Assembly (NCBI GenBank): GCA_900546635.1
Contig: URDS01000068.1
Location: forward strand, 1 to 11,786
Origin: an uncultured Eubacteriales bacterium
GTDB lineage: Bacteria > Bacillota > Clostridia > Oscillospirales > CAG-272
Direction: 5' to 3'
Length of the DNA stretch: 11,786 bases
Below, in pieces: positions 1-5,989 of the stretch. The notes under the pieces were generated by a model. That model had not been told where the DNA came from. It searched no databases and saw only the letters and a list, made by a program, of their open reading frames with translations. The number at the start of each line of letters is the position of its first letter. Position 1 is the stretch's first letter. The translations under genes and the position numbers were made by a program.

Positions 1-50
1 CCGCCTTGTAAACGTATTTGATTTGCGATTTTCACTTTTTTGACAGACTG
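1..50 (-). repeat. Left copy of a ~50-bp dispersed repeat
   Basis: These 50 bases match the reverse complement of 11700-11749 at 43 of 50 positions, counted by eye. The outermost 18 bases, beginning CCGCCTTGTAAACG, and the innermost 9, GACAGACTG, are identical. The differences cluster at positions 19-20, 26-28, 39 and 41. The two copies therefore face each other across the whole window. The first 13 bases also recur in direct orientation at 11757-11769. This could be the end of a mobile or MITE-like element, or a dispersed intergenic repeat at which an assembly broke. No transposase is present between the copies. Confidence 0.85.
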
Positions 51-83
51 ATATGCGCGCCGGAAAAATTCCGGCGCGCATAT
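51..83. terminator. Perfect 15-bp hairpin next to the left repeat
   Basis: The arms at 51-65 and 69-83 are exact reverse complements (ATATGCGCGCCGGAA and its complement) around a 3-base loop. On the plus strand the hairpin is followed by TTTT and then a T-rich run to about 124, so it would act as an intrinsic terminator for plus-strand transcripts entering from outside. On the minus strand it lies 40 bp beyond the stop of the 36-aa gene but has no T-tract after it. For the transporter operon it is more likely a 3'-end stabilising hairpin than a canonical terminator. Confidence 0.65.
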
Positions 84-122
84 TTTGTCGGTTTGTCTGT
101 TTTTTGTTTTGCTTTTTGTCTT

Positions 123-233
123 TTAAAGCGCCGCCCAGCGGATGACCGTAACGATCTCCGCGGCGAGGAGCAAAAACAGCAGGGCGAGCAGAAAAATCAG
201 AACGCCGCTCGGATGGCCGAATACTTTTTTCAC
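123..233 (-). CDS. 36-aa single-pass membrane microprotein coupled to the BceB-type permease
   Basis: This ORF was found by reading past the permease stop. A GTG start at 231-233 overlaps the permease TGA in a GTGA junction. It is preceded by AAGGAG (239-244) at a spacing of 5 nt, which is an ideal ribosome site embedded in the permease's last codons. The product is 36 residues: a short basic start (KK at 2-3), then one hydrophobic helix at about residues 9-33, with a Glu inside the hydrophobic stretch (AAEIV) and an Arg near the end. There is no signal-peptidase site. It is the last gene of the ABC operon. I recognise no family. By position it may be an accessory or regulatory subunit of the permease, but that is inference. 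The overlap and ribosome site favour real translation; the small size leaves doubt. Confidence 0.6.
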   Translation of the reverse strand: MKKVFGHPSGVLIFLLALLFLLLAAEIVTVIRWAAL

Positions 234-2347
234 AATGTCTCCTTTCGGTCGGCGACAAGGCGGTAATAGACTTTCGCCGTCAGCGCGTAGACCACGCCGT
301 AGATCAGCGAGAACGCAAGCAGCGTGCCTGCGGTACACCAGAGCGTGAGCGCGGTGTCCGTCAGCTGGAATAGGGTGAGCAGCAACTTAATCAGCGGGAA
401 ATTAAAGAGAATATGCACCGTGGCGACGGCCAGCGGCATAAAGAATACGACCAAAATCTGGCTGTTGACCGACCGGCGGATGTCGGCGCGCGAGAGTCCG
501 ACCTGCTGCATGATGCGGTAGCGCCCGGCGTCCTCGTAGCCCTCCGAGATCTGCTTGTAGTAGATAATCAAAACGGTTGCCATGATGAACAGGAGTCCGA
601 GAAAAACGCCGAGGAAAAAGAATCCGCCGTTCATCGAATAAAAGTCTTCCGCGTTCGCGGCGCGGCTTTCGGTCCAGTAGCGGTCGAAATTGCCGACCTC
701 CGTATAGGGCGAGTTTTCGCTTTCATAGCTGTGTATATTGCCGTCTTCGTCCCATGTCGTTTCGAGCCCCGGCAGCGCGGCCAAAACCACTACGGCGCAG
801 TCGGTTTTTTCTTCGTTTGTGCCGTCGATGTCGAGCAGCATTTTCCAGCACATCGAGCTTTTATTTTTGTCGTAGGCGGCCGCCTGCGCGTCATAGAGCG
901 ACCGCAGGACCGTCTCGTCCGACACGACGGCATAATAGCTGTTTACGGCGGTCAGATAGGCGGTATCGGCCAGCGCGCCGGGGAAAGAATCGAGCGTTTC
1001 GCGAATGGAAAAGCGCATGTGCTCGCCGCTCGGATTTTGCGGCGAATCAAAGCGGATGTCAAGAAAGTTGCCGATGGAGTTCCCCTGCAAGGCGTACAGA
1101 AGCACTTCGTCTTTGCCGAGGGTGACCGCGCTGCCGGTCATATGGTTGTATTCGTCCGCGGTGATGAAGTTCAGCGCGGCGTACCCGACGCCCATGCTCC
1201 GGTGAGCGGTCGCGACAAAGGTTTTGCCCTCGATTCCGGCGGCAAAGTTCAAAACCGTATAGGCGCTGTGGGATTCGACCTTGCGGCCTTGTTTTTCCAC
1301 GGCCGTGAAAATATTGCGTTTCATATCCTCCGGCCGGAACGGGTCTTCCGAGTTCGGGTTATAGCGCACTTCCACGTTGATGTCGGCGGGATAGCGGGCG
1401 TTCAGCGAGCCCTCCGTGCCGAGAAAGAGCGCGAGCGTACCCGAAACCATGACCAGCACCATCGTGGAAAGAATGCAGATGTTGGCAAGCCCCACCGCGT
1501 TGCGCTTCATGCGGTAAAGCATACCGGAGACGCCGATAAAATGGCTGGTTTTGTAGTAAAATTTCTTGTTTTTCCGCAGCAGCTTGAGCAGCGCGATGCT
1601 GACCGAGGTAAACAGGCAGTAGGTGCCGATGATGACAAGAAAAACGGCGGGGAAATAGTAGGTCAGCGCTTCCATGGCGCCTTTTGTGGTCACGGCGATA
1701 TAGTAGCCCGCGCCGAGCGAGAGCAGGCCGAGAATGGTCAAAAGCCAACGGGTTTTCGGCTCTTTTTCGCCGGTATTGGCCGAGCGGAGCAGTTCAATCG
1801 GCTTTTGCGCATGGATGCGTCCGAGGTTGAAGAGCAGGCAGACAAACAGGATCGCCGCAAAGACCAGCGCGGTTATTTTGATTCCATCGCCGAATATGTA
1901 GAAGCCGTAGTACACGTCGAAACGCATAATTTTATAGAGCAGAAGCGTGACCAGCTTTTGAAAGCCGATGCCGAACGCGATTCCGCCCCCGATGCCGAAG
2001 AGGGCGGTGAACACCGTCTCCCAGCCGAGAATCCGCGCGATGTGCCGCTTTTCCATGCCGAGGATGTGATAAAGACCGAGTTCGCGGGTTCTCCGCTTCA
2101 TCAGAAAGCTGTTGGTGTAGAATAAAAAGATCACGGAAAACAGCGCGATCACGGCCGTGCCGATGGCGACGAACATGGAGAGGTAGGAGTACCGGATGCG
2201 TTCGGGCAGTTCCGCGTTTCCGTTGAGTGCCAGCATGATGTAAAAAGCGCCGGAGGTGCCCGCGACGGTCAGAATATAGGGGATATAGAACCGTCCGTTT
2301 TTGCGGATGTTTTGCAGCGCGAGCCGCATATAGAGCGCTTTACGCAT
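230..2347 (-). CDS. BceB-type ABC transporter permease (FtsX-like)
   Basis: This 705-aa integral membrane protein has the BceB architecture. A first TM segment lies at about residues 21-41, followed by further TM segments, an FtsX-like core with the cytoplasmic coupling motif RTRELGLYHILGM at 86-98, and helices at about 201-256 and 286-310. A large extracellular domain covers about 312-572, followed by three final TM segments near 573-597, 630-652 and 666-694. In this family the extracellular domain contacts lipid-bound antimicrobial peptides, and the permease also signals to its kinase. The chosen ATG (2345-2347) overlaps the ATPase stop by 8 bp. An in-frame GTG at 2354-2356 and an ATG six codons downstream are alternatives, and none has a strong ribosome site, which suggests translational coupling. 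The peptide substrate cannot be deduced. Confidence 0.93.
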   Translation of the reverse strand: MRKALYMRLALQNIRKNGRFYIPYILTVAGTSGAFYIMLALNGNAELPERIRYSYLSMFVAIGTAVIALFSVIFLFYTNSFLMKRRTRELGLYHILGMEKRHIARILGWETVFTALFGIGGGIAFGIGFQKLVTLLLYKIMRFDVYYGFYIFGDGIKITALVFAAILFVCLLFNLGRIHAQKPIELLRSANTGEKEPKTRWLLTILGLLSLGAGYYIAVTTKGAMEALTYYFPAVFLVIIGTYCLFTSVSIALLKLLRKNKKFYYKTSHFIGVSGMLYRMKRNAVGLANICILSTMVLVMVSGTLALFLGTEGSLNARYPADINVEVRYNPNSEDPFRPEDMKRNIFTAVEKQGRKVESHSAYTVLNFAAGIEGKTFVATAHRSMGVGYAALNFITADEYNHMTGSAVTLGKDEVLLYALQGNSIGNFLDIRFDSPQNPSGEHMRFSIRETLDSFPGALADTAYLTAVNSYYAVVSDETVLRSLYDAQAAAYDKNKSSMCWKMLLDIDGTNEEKTDCAVVVLAALPGLETTWDEDGNIHSYESENSPYTEVGNFDRYWTESRAANAEDFYSMNGGFFFLGVFLGLLFIMATVLIIYYKQISEGYEDAGRYRIMQQVGLSRADIRRSVNSQILVVFFMPLAVATVHILFNFPLIKLLLTLFQLTDTALTLWCTAGTLLAFSLIYGVVYALTAKVYYRLVADRKETL

Positions 2348-3104
2348 GACCCTCACCCCGCAGCAGCATGGTCAGCGTGTCGGAGATTTTGGCGAACATT
2401 TCTCCGTCGGACATTTCGCCTCTGAAAAGCTGATGAAAGACCTCTCCGTCCTTGATAAAGAGCACGCGCTTTGCGTGGCTGGCCGCCTTTGTCGAGTGCG
2501 TGACCATGAGAATGGTCTGTCCGTCGGCGTTGATGTCGTCAAACAGGCGGAGCAGGCTGTCGGTCGCGCGAGAATCGAGCGCGCCGGTCGGTTCGTCCGC
2601 CAGCACGATCTGCGGTCCGGTAATCAGCGCGCGGGCGATGGCGGCGCGCTGCTTCTGCCCGCCCGAAACTTCGTAAGGGTATTTTTGCAGAAGCTCGGCG
2701 ATGTGCAGCCGCTGCGCGATCGGCAAAAGGCGCGCTTCCATTTCGGTATAGGATTTTCCGGCAAGAACCAGGGGCAAAAAGATGTTGTCCCGCAGGGAAA
2801 AGGTGTCGAGCAGGTTGAAATCCTGAAAGACAAATCCGATGTTGTCCCGGCGGAATGTGGAAATCTCCTTTTCGCGAATGGAGGAGAGCGGTTTGCCGCC
2901 GAGCGTGACCTCGCCCGAAGTCGGACGGTCGAGCGCCGCGAGGATGTTGAGCAGCGTCGTTTTGCCCGAACCGGATTCGCCCATGATGGCGACGTATTCG
3001 CCCTGTTCGACCGAGAACGTGATGTCCCGGAGCGCTGTGACCGACTGACCGCCGAAGCGCGTCGTGTAGATTTTTTTGAGATTGTTGACTTCAAGAACCG
3101 TCAT
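2340..3104 (-). CDS. BceA/MacB-type ABC transporter ATPase
   Basis: This 254-aa nucleotide-binding protein pairs with the downstream permease. Visible motifs are Walker A GESGSGKTT at 42-50, Q-loop FVFQD near Q94, signature VSGGQ at 146-150, Walker B IVLADEP with D170 and E171, the D-loop ALDS, and the switch histidine in VTHS (H203). This is the LolD/MacB/BceA subgroup. The start ATG (3102-3104) is chosen because GGGAGG lies 7 nt upstream and MTVLEVNNLKKIY is a typical family N-terminus; upstream in-frame codons lie in promoter and terminator DNA. The end overlaps the permease start by 8 bp. A promoter at 3133-3161 is separate from the kinase operon's, so expression is probably switched on by the response regulator, as in Bce modules. 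Confidence 0.96.
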   Translation of the reverse strand: MTVLEVNNLKKIYTTRFGGQSVTALRDITFSVEQGEYVAIMGESGSGKTTLLNILAALDRPTSGEVTLGGKPLSSIREKEISTFRRDNIGFVFQDFNLLDTFSLRDNIFLPLVLAGKSYTEMEARLLPIAQRLHIAELLQKYPYEVSGGQKQRAAIARALITGPQIVLADEPTGALDSRATDSLLRLFDDINADGQTILMVTHSTKAASHAKRVLFIKDGEVFHQLFRGEMSDGEMFAKISDTLTMLLRGEGHA

Positions 3105-3132
3105 TTTGTTGATTCCTCCCTTTTTCCCTTTT

Positions 3133-3161
3133 ATTGTAGCAGGGGAAAAAGCGCTTTTCCA
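3133..3161 (-). promoter_or_regulatory. Promoter of the ABC transporter operon with possible regulator site
   Basis: Reading the minus strand, TGGAAA (3156-3161, 4 of 6 to the -35 consensus) is followed by a 17-bp spacer and TACAAT (3133-3138, 5 of 6 to the -10 consensus). The poor -35 suits an activator-dependent promoter. Just upstream, at 3166-3178, lies the inverted repeat TTTGT-CTT-ACAAA, in the right place for an OmpR-family dimer. A palindrome AAAAGCGCTTTT (3147-3158) sits in the spacer and could be an operator, or may mean nothing. Confidence 0.55.
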
Positions 3162-3170
3162 TGCATTTGT

Positions 3171-3206
3171 CTTACAAAAAACCGCCGTTCCTTTCATTTT
3201 TGTAAG
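3171..3206. repeat. 10-bp inverted repeat overlapping the terminator
   Basis: CTTACAAAAA (3171-3180) and TTTTTGTAAG (3197-3206) are perfect reverse complements 16 bp apart. The half-sites TTACA and TGTAA resemble those reported for BceR-like regulators in Bacillus (TNACA-N4-TGTAA), but the spacing here is 24 rather than 4. The repeat is interleaved with the terminator stem at 3176-3221, so in RNA the two pairings exclude each other. Confidence 0.6.
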
Positions 3207-3221
3207 GTTCGGCGGTTTTTT
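3176..3221 (-). terminator. Intrinsic terminator after the kinase gene (potentially bidirectional)
   Basis: The arms 3176-3187 (AAAAAACCGCCG) and 3210-3221 pair perfectly over 12 bp, with CCTT/AAGG (3190-3193 with 3204-3207) extending the helix inside. On the minus strand the stem ends in a run of six T right after the kinase stop (3222-3224), so it separates kinase transcription from the ABC operon. On the plus strand T8 follows the stem, so it could also work in that direction. Confidence 0.8.
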
Positions 3222-4193
3222 TTATTCAAATTGCCGGCGCTCGGCGGAAAGGTCGATTTTGACTGTGGTGCCCTTGCCGCACGCCGATTCGATGGTGATT
3301 TTATGGCCGAGCTTTGTGAGAATCTGTTTGGTCAGATACAGACCGATACCAGAGGCTTTTTTGTCGGTTCTGCCGTTGTAGCCGGTGAAGCCGCGCTCAA
3401 AGATACGCGGCAGATCTTCGGGCGCGATGCCGATGCCGTTGTCGCGCACGAAGAGCGTATCCCCCTCGCAGAAAATCGAAACCCGACCGCCCGGCGCGTA
3501 TTTGACGGCGTTGGAGAGGATTTGCTCGATACAAAAAGAGAGCCATTTTTCATCGGTCAGCACCCGCGTTTCGGACGGGGCGAGGTCGAGCGAGATTTTT
3601 CCGCGGATAAAGAGCGGCGCGTATTTGCGTACCGCCTGCCGCACAAGATCCATCAACACGCACTCGCGCAGAACATAGTCGGTGGTGTCGCTGCCCATGC
3701 GCAGGTAGGCGAGCACCATTTCCACATACTGCTCGATGCGAAAGATCTGCGCGAGCAGTTCGCGGCTGATTTCGGTTTCTTCGTCCGCGAGGATCAGCCG
3801 CGCGGCGGCAATCGGCGTTTTGATCTGGTGCGCCCACATGGTGTAGTAGTCGATGATTTGCCGCTTTTCCTTTTCCGTATCGGCGATCAGCTTTTGCCGC
3901 TCGGCGCAGACCGCCCGCACAAGCGCCGTGTAGTCGGCTTCGATCAGACCGTGCGGTTCGGGCAGCTTGTCGCAGGAGAGGGCGATTTTGTCAAGCAGGT
4001 CGGAAAGGAGACGGTGCCGCCTGTAAAAATACAGAAAATCAGGTACGGCTGCGGCGACGCCGCAGGCCGCGCAGAGTCCGGCGGCGTACAATACGGCCTC
4101 CGCCGGCAGATGATACAGCGAAAGGACCGCCGCGAACAGGGCGCAGAATACGCAGAGCAGCGCGAGCAATTTGAGCTTTGAGCGGACATACAT
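3222..4193 (-). CDS. BceS-type intramembrane-sensing histidine kinase
   Basis: This 323-aa sensor kinase has two TM helices at about 8-27 and 32-56 joined by only a few residues (LYHLP), so there is almost no extracellular sensor. This is the hallmark of BceS-type kinases, which get their signal through the BceAB permease. The dimerisation motif WAHQIKTPI has the phosphorylatable His122. The ATPase domain shows an N-box with N228 (ILSNAVKYA), G1 DNGIGI at 251-256, an F-box (RIFERGF), G2 SGIGLYL at 281-287 and GKGTT at 306-310. The ATG at 4191-4193 is the first ATG. In-frame TTG codons at 4218-4220 and 4227-4229, which overlap the regulator gene, could be the true start, adding 9 or 12 residues. 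No clear ribosome site precedes the ATG, so coupling to the regulator gene is likely. Confidence 0.93.
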   Translation of the reverse strand: MYVRSKLKLLALLCVFCALFAAVLSLYHLPAEAVLYAAGLCAACGVAAAVPDFLYFYRRHRLLSDLLDKIALSCDKLPEPHGLIEADYTALVRAVCAERQKLIADTEKEKRQIIDYYTMWAHQIKTPIAAARLILADEETEISRELLAQIFRIEQYVEMVLAYLRMGSDTTDYVLRECVLMDLVRQAVRKYAPLFIRGKISLDLAPSETRVLTDEKWLSFCIEQILSNAVKYAPGGRVSIFCEGDTLFVRDNGIGIAPEDLPRIFERGFTGYNGRTDKKASGIGLYLTKQILTKLGHKITIESACGKGTTVKIDLSAERRQFE

Positions 4194-4209
4194 CCCGAAA
4201 ATTTTCAGC

Positions 4210-4881
4210 TTACCGTACAAGATAACCAAGCCCCTTTTTTGTGGCGATCAGATCTTCAACGCCGGCGCTCGCCAGCTTTTTTCGCAGTCTTGCGATGTTG
4301 ACCGTCAGGGTGTTTTCATCCACAAACAGATCGGTTTCCCACAGCCGCTGCATGAGCGTATCGCGGCTGACGACCCGCCCGCGGTTTTCAAAGAGGACGA
4401 GCAGAATGCGGTATTCGTTTTTGGTCAGTTCCAGCCGCGCGCCTCCGCACATGGCCGACATGTCGGCGGGACAAAGGCGCACGCCGCCGCATTCGAGATA
4501 GCCCGCGTCGTTTGAAAAATCATAGCTGCGCCGGAGCATGGCCTGCACTTTTGCGCCGAGCACGCGCAGATCGAACGGCTTCGCGATAAAGTCGTCGCCG
4601 CCCATGCTCATGGCCATCACGATATTCATGTTGTCCGAGGCGGAGGAGATGAAAATAACGGGCGCTTTGGAGCGCTTTCGCACCTCTTCGCAGACGTGAA
4701 AGCCGCTTATACCCGGCAGAAATACGTCGAGCAGAATCAGATGCGGCGCGAACGCTTCGATTTCGGCCTGTACGTTTTGAAAATCGCGGGCGCAGGCCGC
4801 GCTGTATCCCCAGCCCTCAAGGTGCCGCTTGATTTCCGCGGCGATGGTTTCGTCGTCCTCGATAATAAAAATCCGGTACAT
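4210..4881 (-). CDS. OmpR/PhoB-family response regulator (BceR-like)
   Basis: This 223-aa two-domain regulator has an N-terminal receiver with acidic E8, D9 and D10, phosphoacceptor D52 (LLDVFLPG), S80 and K101 (KPFD). A C-terminal winged-helix DNA-binding domain follows from about 130 to the end, with the family signature LTKNEYRILLVLFENRG and LTVNIARLRKKL near the recognition helix. The start ATG at 4879-4881 has AAGGA 7 nt upstream, and that ribosome site overlaps the stop of the DUF6062 gene 10 nt away. It is cotranscribed with the kinase, its likely phosphodonor, and probably activates the ABC operon promoter at 3133-3161. The target is inferred from how Bce modules work. Confidence 0.95.
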   Translation of the reverse strand: MYRIFIIEDDETIAAEIKRHLEGWGYSAACARDFQNVQAEIEAFAPHLILLDVFLPGISGFHVCEEVRKRSKAPVIFISSASDNMNIVMAMSMGGDDFIAKPFDLRVLGAKVQAMLRRSYDFSNDAGYLECGGVRLCPADMSAMCGGARLELTKNEYRILLVLFENRGRVVSRDTLMQRLWETDLFVDENTLTVNIARLRKKLASAGVEDLIATKKGLGYLVR

Positions 4882-4891
4882 CTGAATATCC

Positions 4892-5599
4892 TTACTTTTT
4901 CGGGACGTGCAGGTCGCCCCGGAGAAATTTTCCGGCGCGCTCGACCGCGTCCTTTGCGTTGTTCCAGGGTTCGTCCTCATAGCGGTAGTCGAACTTTTTG
5001 CAGAACCACGAAACATCGCCGTGAAGCTCGGTATAATAGGCTTCCTCGATTCTGCGCGCGTCGGCCTCCAGCGCCTTGAACGCTTTTTTGTTCATTTTCT
5101 GCCTGGCATAGGAAAGCAGACGCTCATAGTGCGGCAGACAAAAATAGGGCTGCGCGCCGAACTTTTGACGGAAGGCCTCATCCTGCCCGAACAGCAGCAC
5201 CGCCGTGTCGATCATTCTGGAAAAATGATATTCGATCCGGTCGCAGACATAGCAGCTGCGGTTGATCTCGGAGAGCGGTTTGTCCCCGCTGCCGCCAAAC
5301 AGTCCGGAAAGCCCCGCGGGAAAGAGGGCGCTTTGGTTCTGTCCGAGGTGGCTTTCCAGCATCAGCGCAAGGCCGAGCTTGTTTTTGCAGCCGAGCATAC
5401 GGTCAAAATGCGTCTTGCAGAAGCCCTTTTTGTTGGTTTCGATCCGAACGTCCGGCTCCATCATCGAAGGACCCAGCACCGCGTCGATCTCGTTTTGTTC
5501 CAGCATGTTGTAGAGCGCGCAGAACGGGCAGCCGCAATTTTTGTCCGCGGCGGAACGGTCAAACGCTTCGTTGACCGGAATGGTATAGATTTTTTCCAT
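4892..5599 (-). CDS. DUF6062 family protein with two CxxC/CxxH pairs
   Basis: This 235-aa soluble protein has no signal peptide or TM helix. I recognise DUF6062 from MEKIYTIPVNEAF, CPFC, GPSMMEPDVRIETNKKGFC and CYVCDRIEYHFSRM; the function is unknown. Cysteines and histidines form two matched sets: C24-P-F-C27 with C61-K-T-H64, and C116-Y-V-C119 with C154-L-P-H157. The pairs are 33 and 34 residues apart, which looks like a tandemly duplicated metal site. The start ATG (5597-5599) has AAGGAG 5 nt upstream. It is the first gene of the operon with the response regulator and kinase, 10 nt from the former, and has its own strong promoter. The link to the Bce module may be functional or only positional. 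Confidence 0.92.
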   Translation of the reverse strand: MEKIYTIPVNEAFDRSAADKNCGCPFCALYNMLEQNEIDAVLGPSMMEPDVRIETNKKGFCKTHFDRMLGCKNKLGLALMLESHLGQNQSALFPAGLSGLFGGSGDKPLSEINRSCYVCDRIEYHFSRMIDTAVLLFGQDEAFRQKFGAQPYFCLPHYERLLSYARQKMNKKAFKALEADARRIEEAYYTELHGDVSWFCKKFDYRYEDEPWNNAKDAVERAGKFLRGDLHVPKK

Positions 5600-5644
5600 T
5601 TTGTCTCCTTAGCGGAAATTCGCCGTATATCCGGCGTTTTTTTC

Positions 5645-5673
5645 ATTATAGCATAACTTTTGGCGATTGAAAA
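5645..5673 (-). promoter_or_regulatory. Sigma-A-type extended -10 promoter of the DUF6062-regulator-kinase operon
   Basis: On the minus strand, TTTTCA (5668-5673) precedes a 17-bp spacer and a perfect TATAAT (5645-5650), with TG one base upstream of the -10 (TGC-TATAAT). Transcription should start near 5637. The leader then folds into a CGCCG/CGGCG hairpin at 5621-5636 before the AAGGAG of the first gene. Confidence 0.8.
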
Positions 5674-5887
5674 GAAAAAATGCATCATTCTTTGAAATGG
5701 TAAAAAGCCGTGTATGCGGTTTCGATTTTTCCGCATCCCCGCTCGTATTGTTGGATATAGATTTGCAGAGGCGCTCCGGCAGAACGCTGACGCTTCGCGT
5801 TTTTCGTTTGGCGATATACCGCGTTTTTTCTTATCTTTATCGGCGCCGAAATGCCGCATCTTAAAAAAACCCTAATATTTCATCCGC

Positions 5888-5916
5888 TTGACAAACCCCG
5901 TTAAATAGAGTATAGT
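5888..5916 (+). promoter_or_regulatory. Sigma-A-type promoter of the glycosylase-glycosyltransferase operon
   Basis: A perfect TTGACA (5888-5893), a 17-bp spacer and TATAGT (5911-5916, 5 of 6) make a strong housekeeping promoter. The expected start near 5923 gives a leader of about 67 nt ending in AGGAGG (5976-5981), which lies 8 nt before the ATG at 5990. Confidence 0.88.
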
Positions 5917-5989
5917 AACGCTGTAAGGATTCTGTATTTTTGTACGATTAAAAATAGATGCGCATATAGATTTTGAGGAGGAACGCCGG

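Larger units (their letters stand above)
5600..5989. other. Divergent intergenic region (390 bp)
   Basis: It holds two outward-facing promoters (5645-5673 minus and 5888-5916 plus) and the 5' leader of the DUF6062 mRNA, with a short hairpin CGCCG/CGGCG at 5621-5636 close to the expected transcript start. Between 5680 and 5880 I see only weak short stems and AT-rich stretches. The ORFs here (for example 5667-5864 plus) lack ribosome sites and family features. I find no RNA gene I can name. Confidence 0.6.

Noticed and set aside
413..2125. Long plus-strand open frame opposite the permease gene (570 codons)
   Set aside because: It mirrors the BceB-like gene, has His/Arg/Asp-rich low-quality protein and no ribosome site. 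It stays open because of the codon bias of the real gene.
2346..4181. 611-codon plus-strand open frame across the ATPase and kinase genes
   Set aside because: It runs antisense through two well-supported genes and their terminator, with no domain features.
5621..5643. CGCCG/CGGCG hairpin followed by seven T, read as a plus-strand terminator
   Set aside because: No plus-strand gene ends here. It fits better as the 5' leader hairpin of the DUF6062 transcript, with the T-run being the region between -10 and start on the other strand.
5667..5864. 65-codon plus-strand ORF in the divergent intergenic region
   Set aside because: It has no ribosome site, overlaps the minus-strand promoter and has an unremarkable composition.
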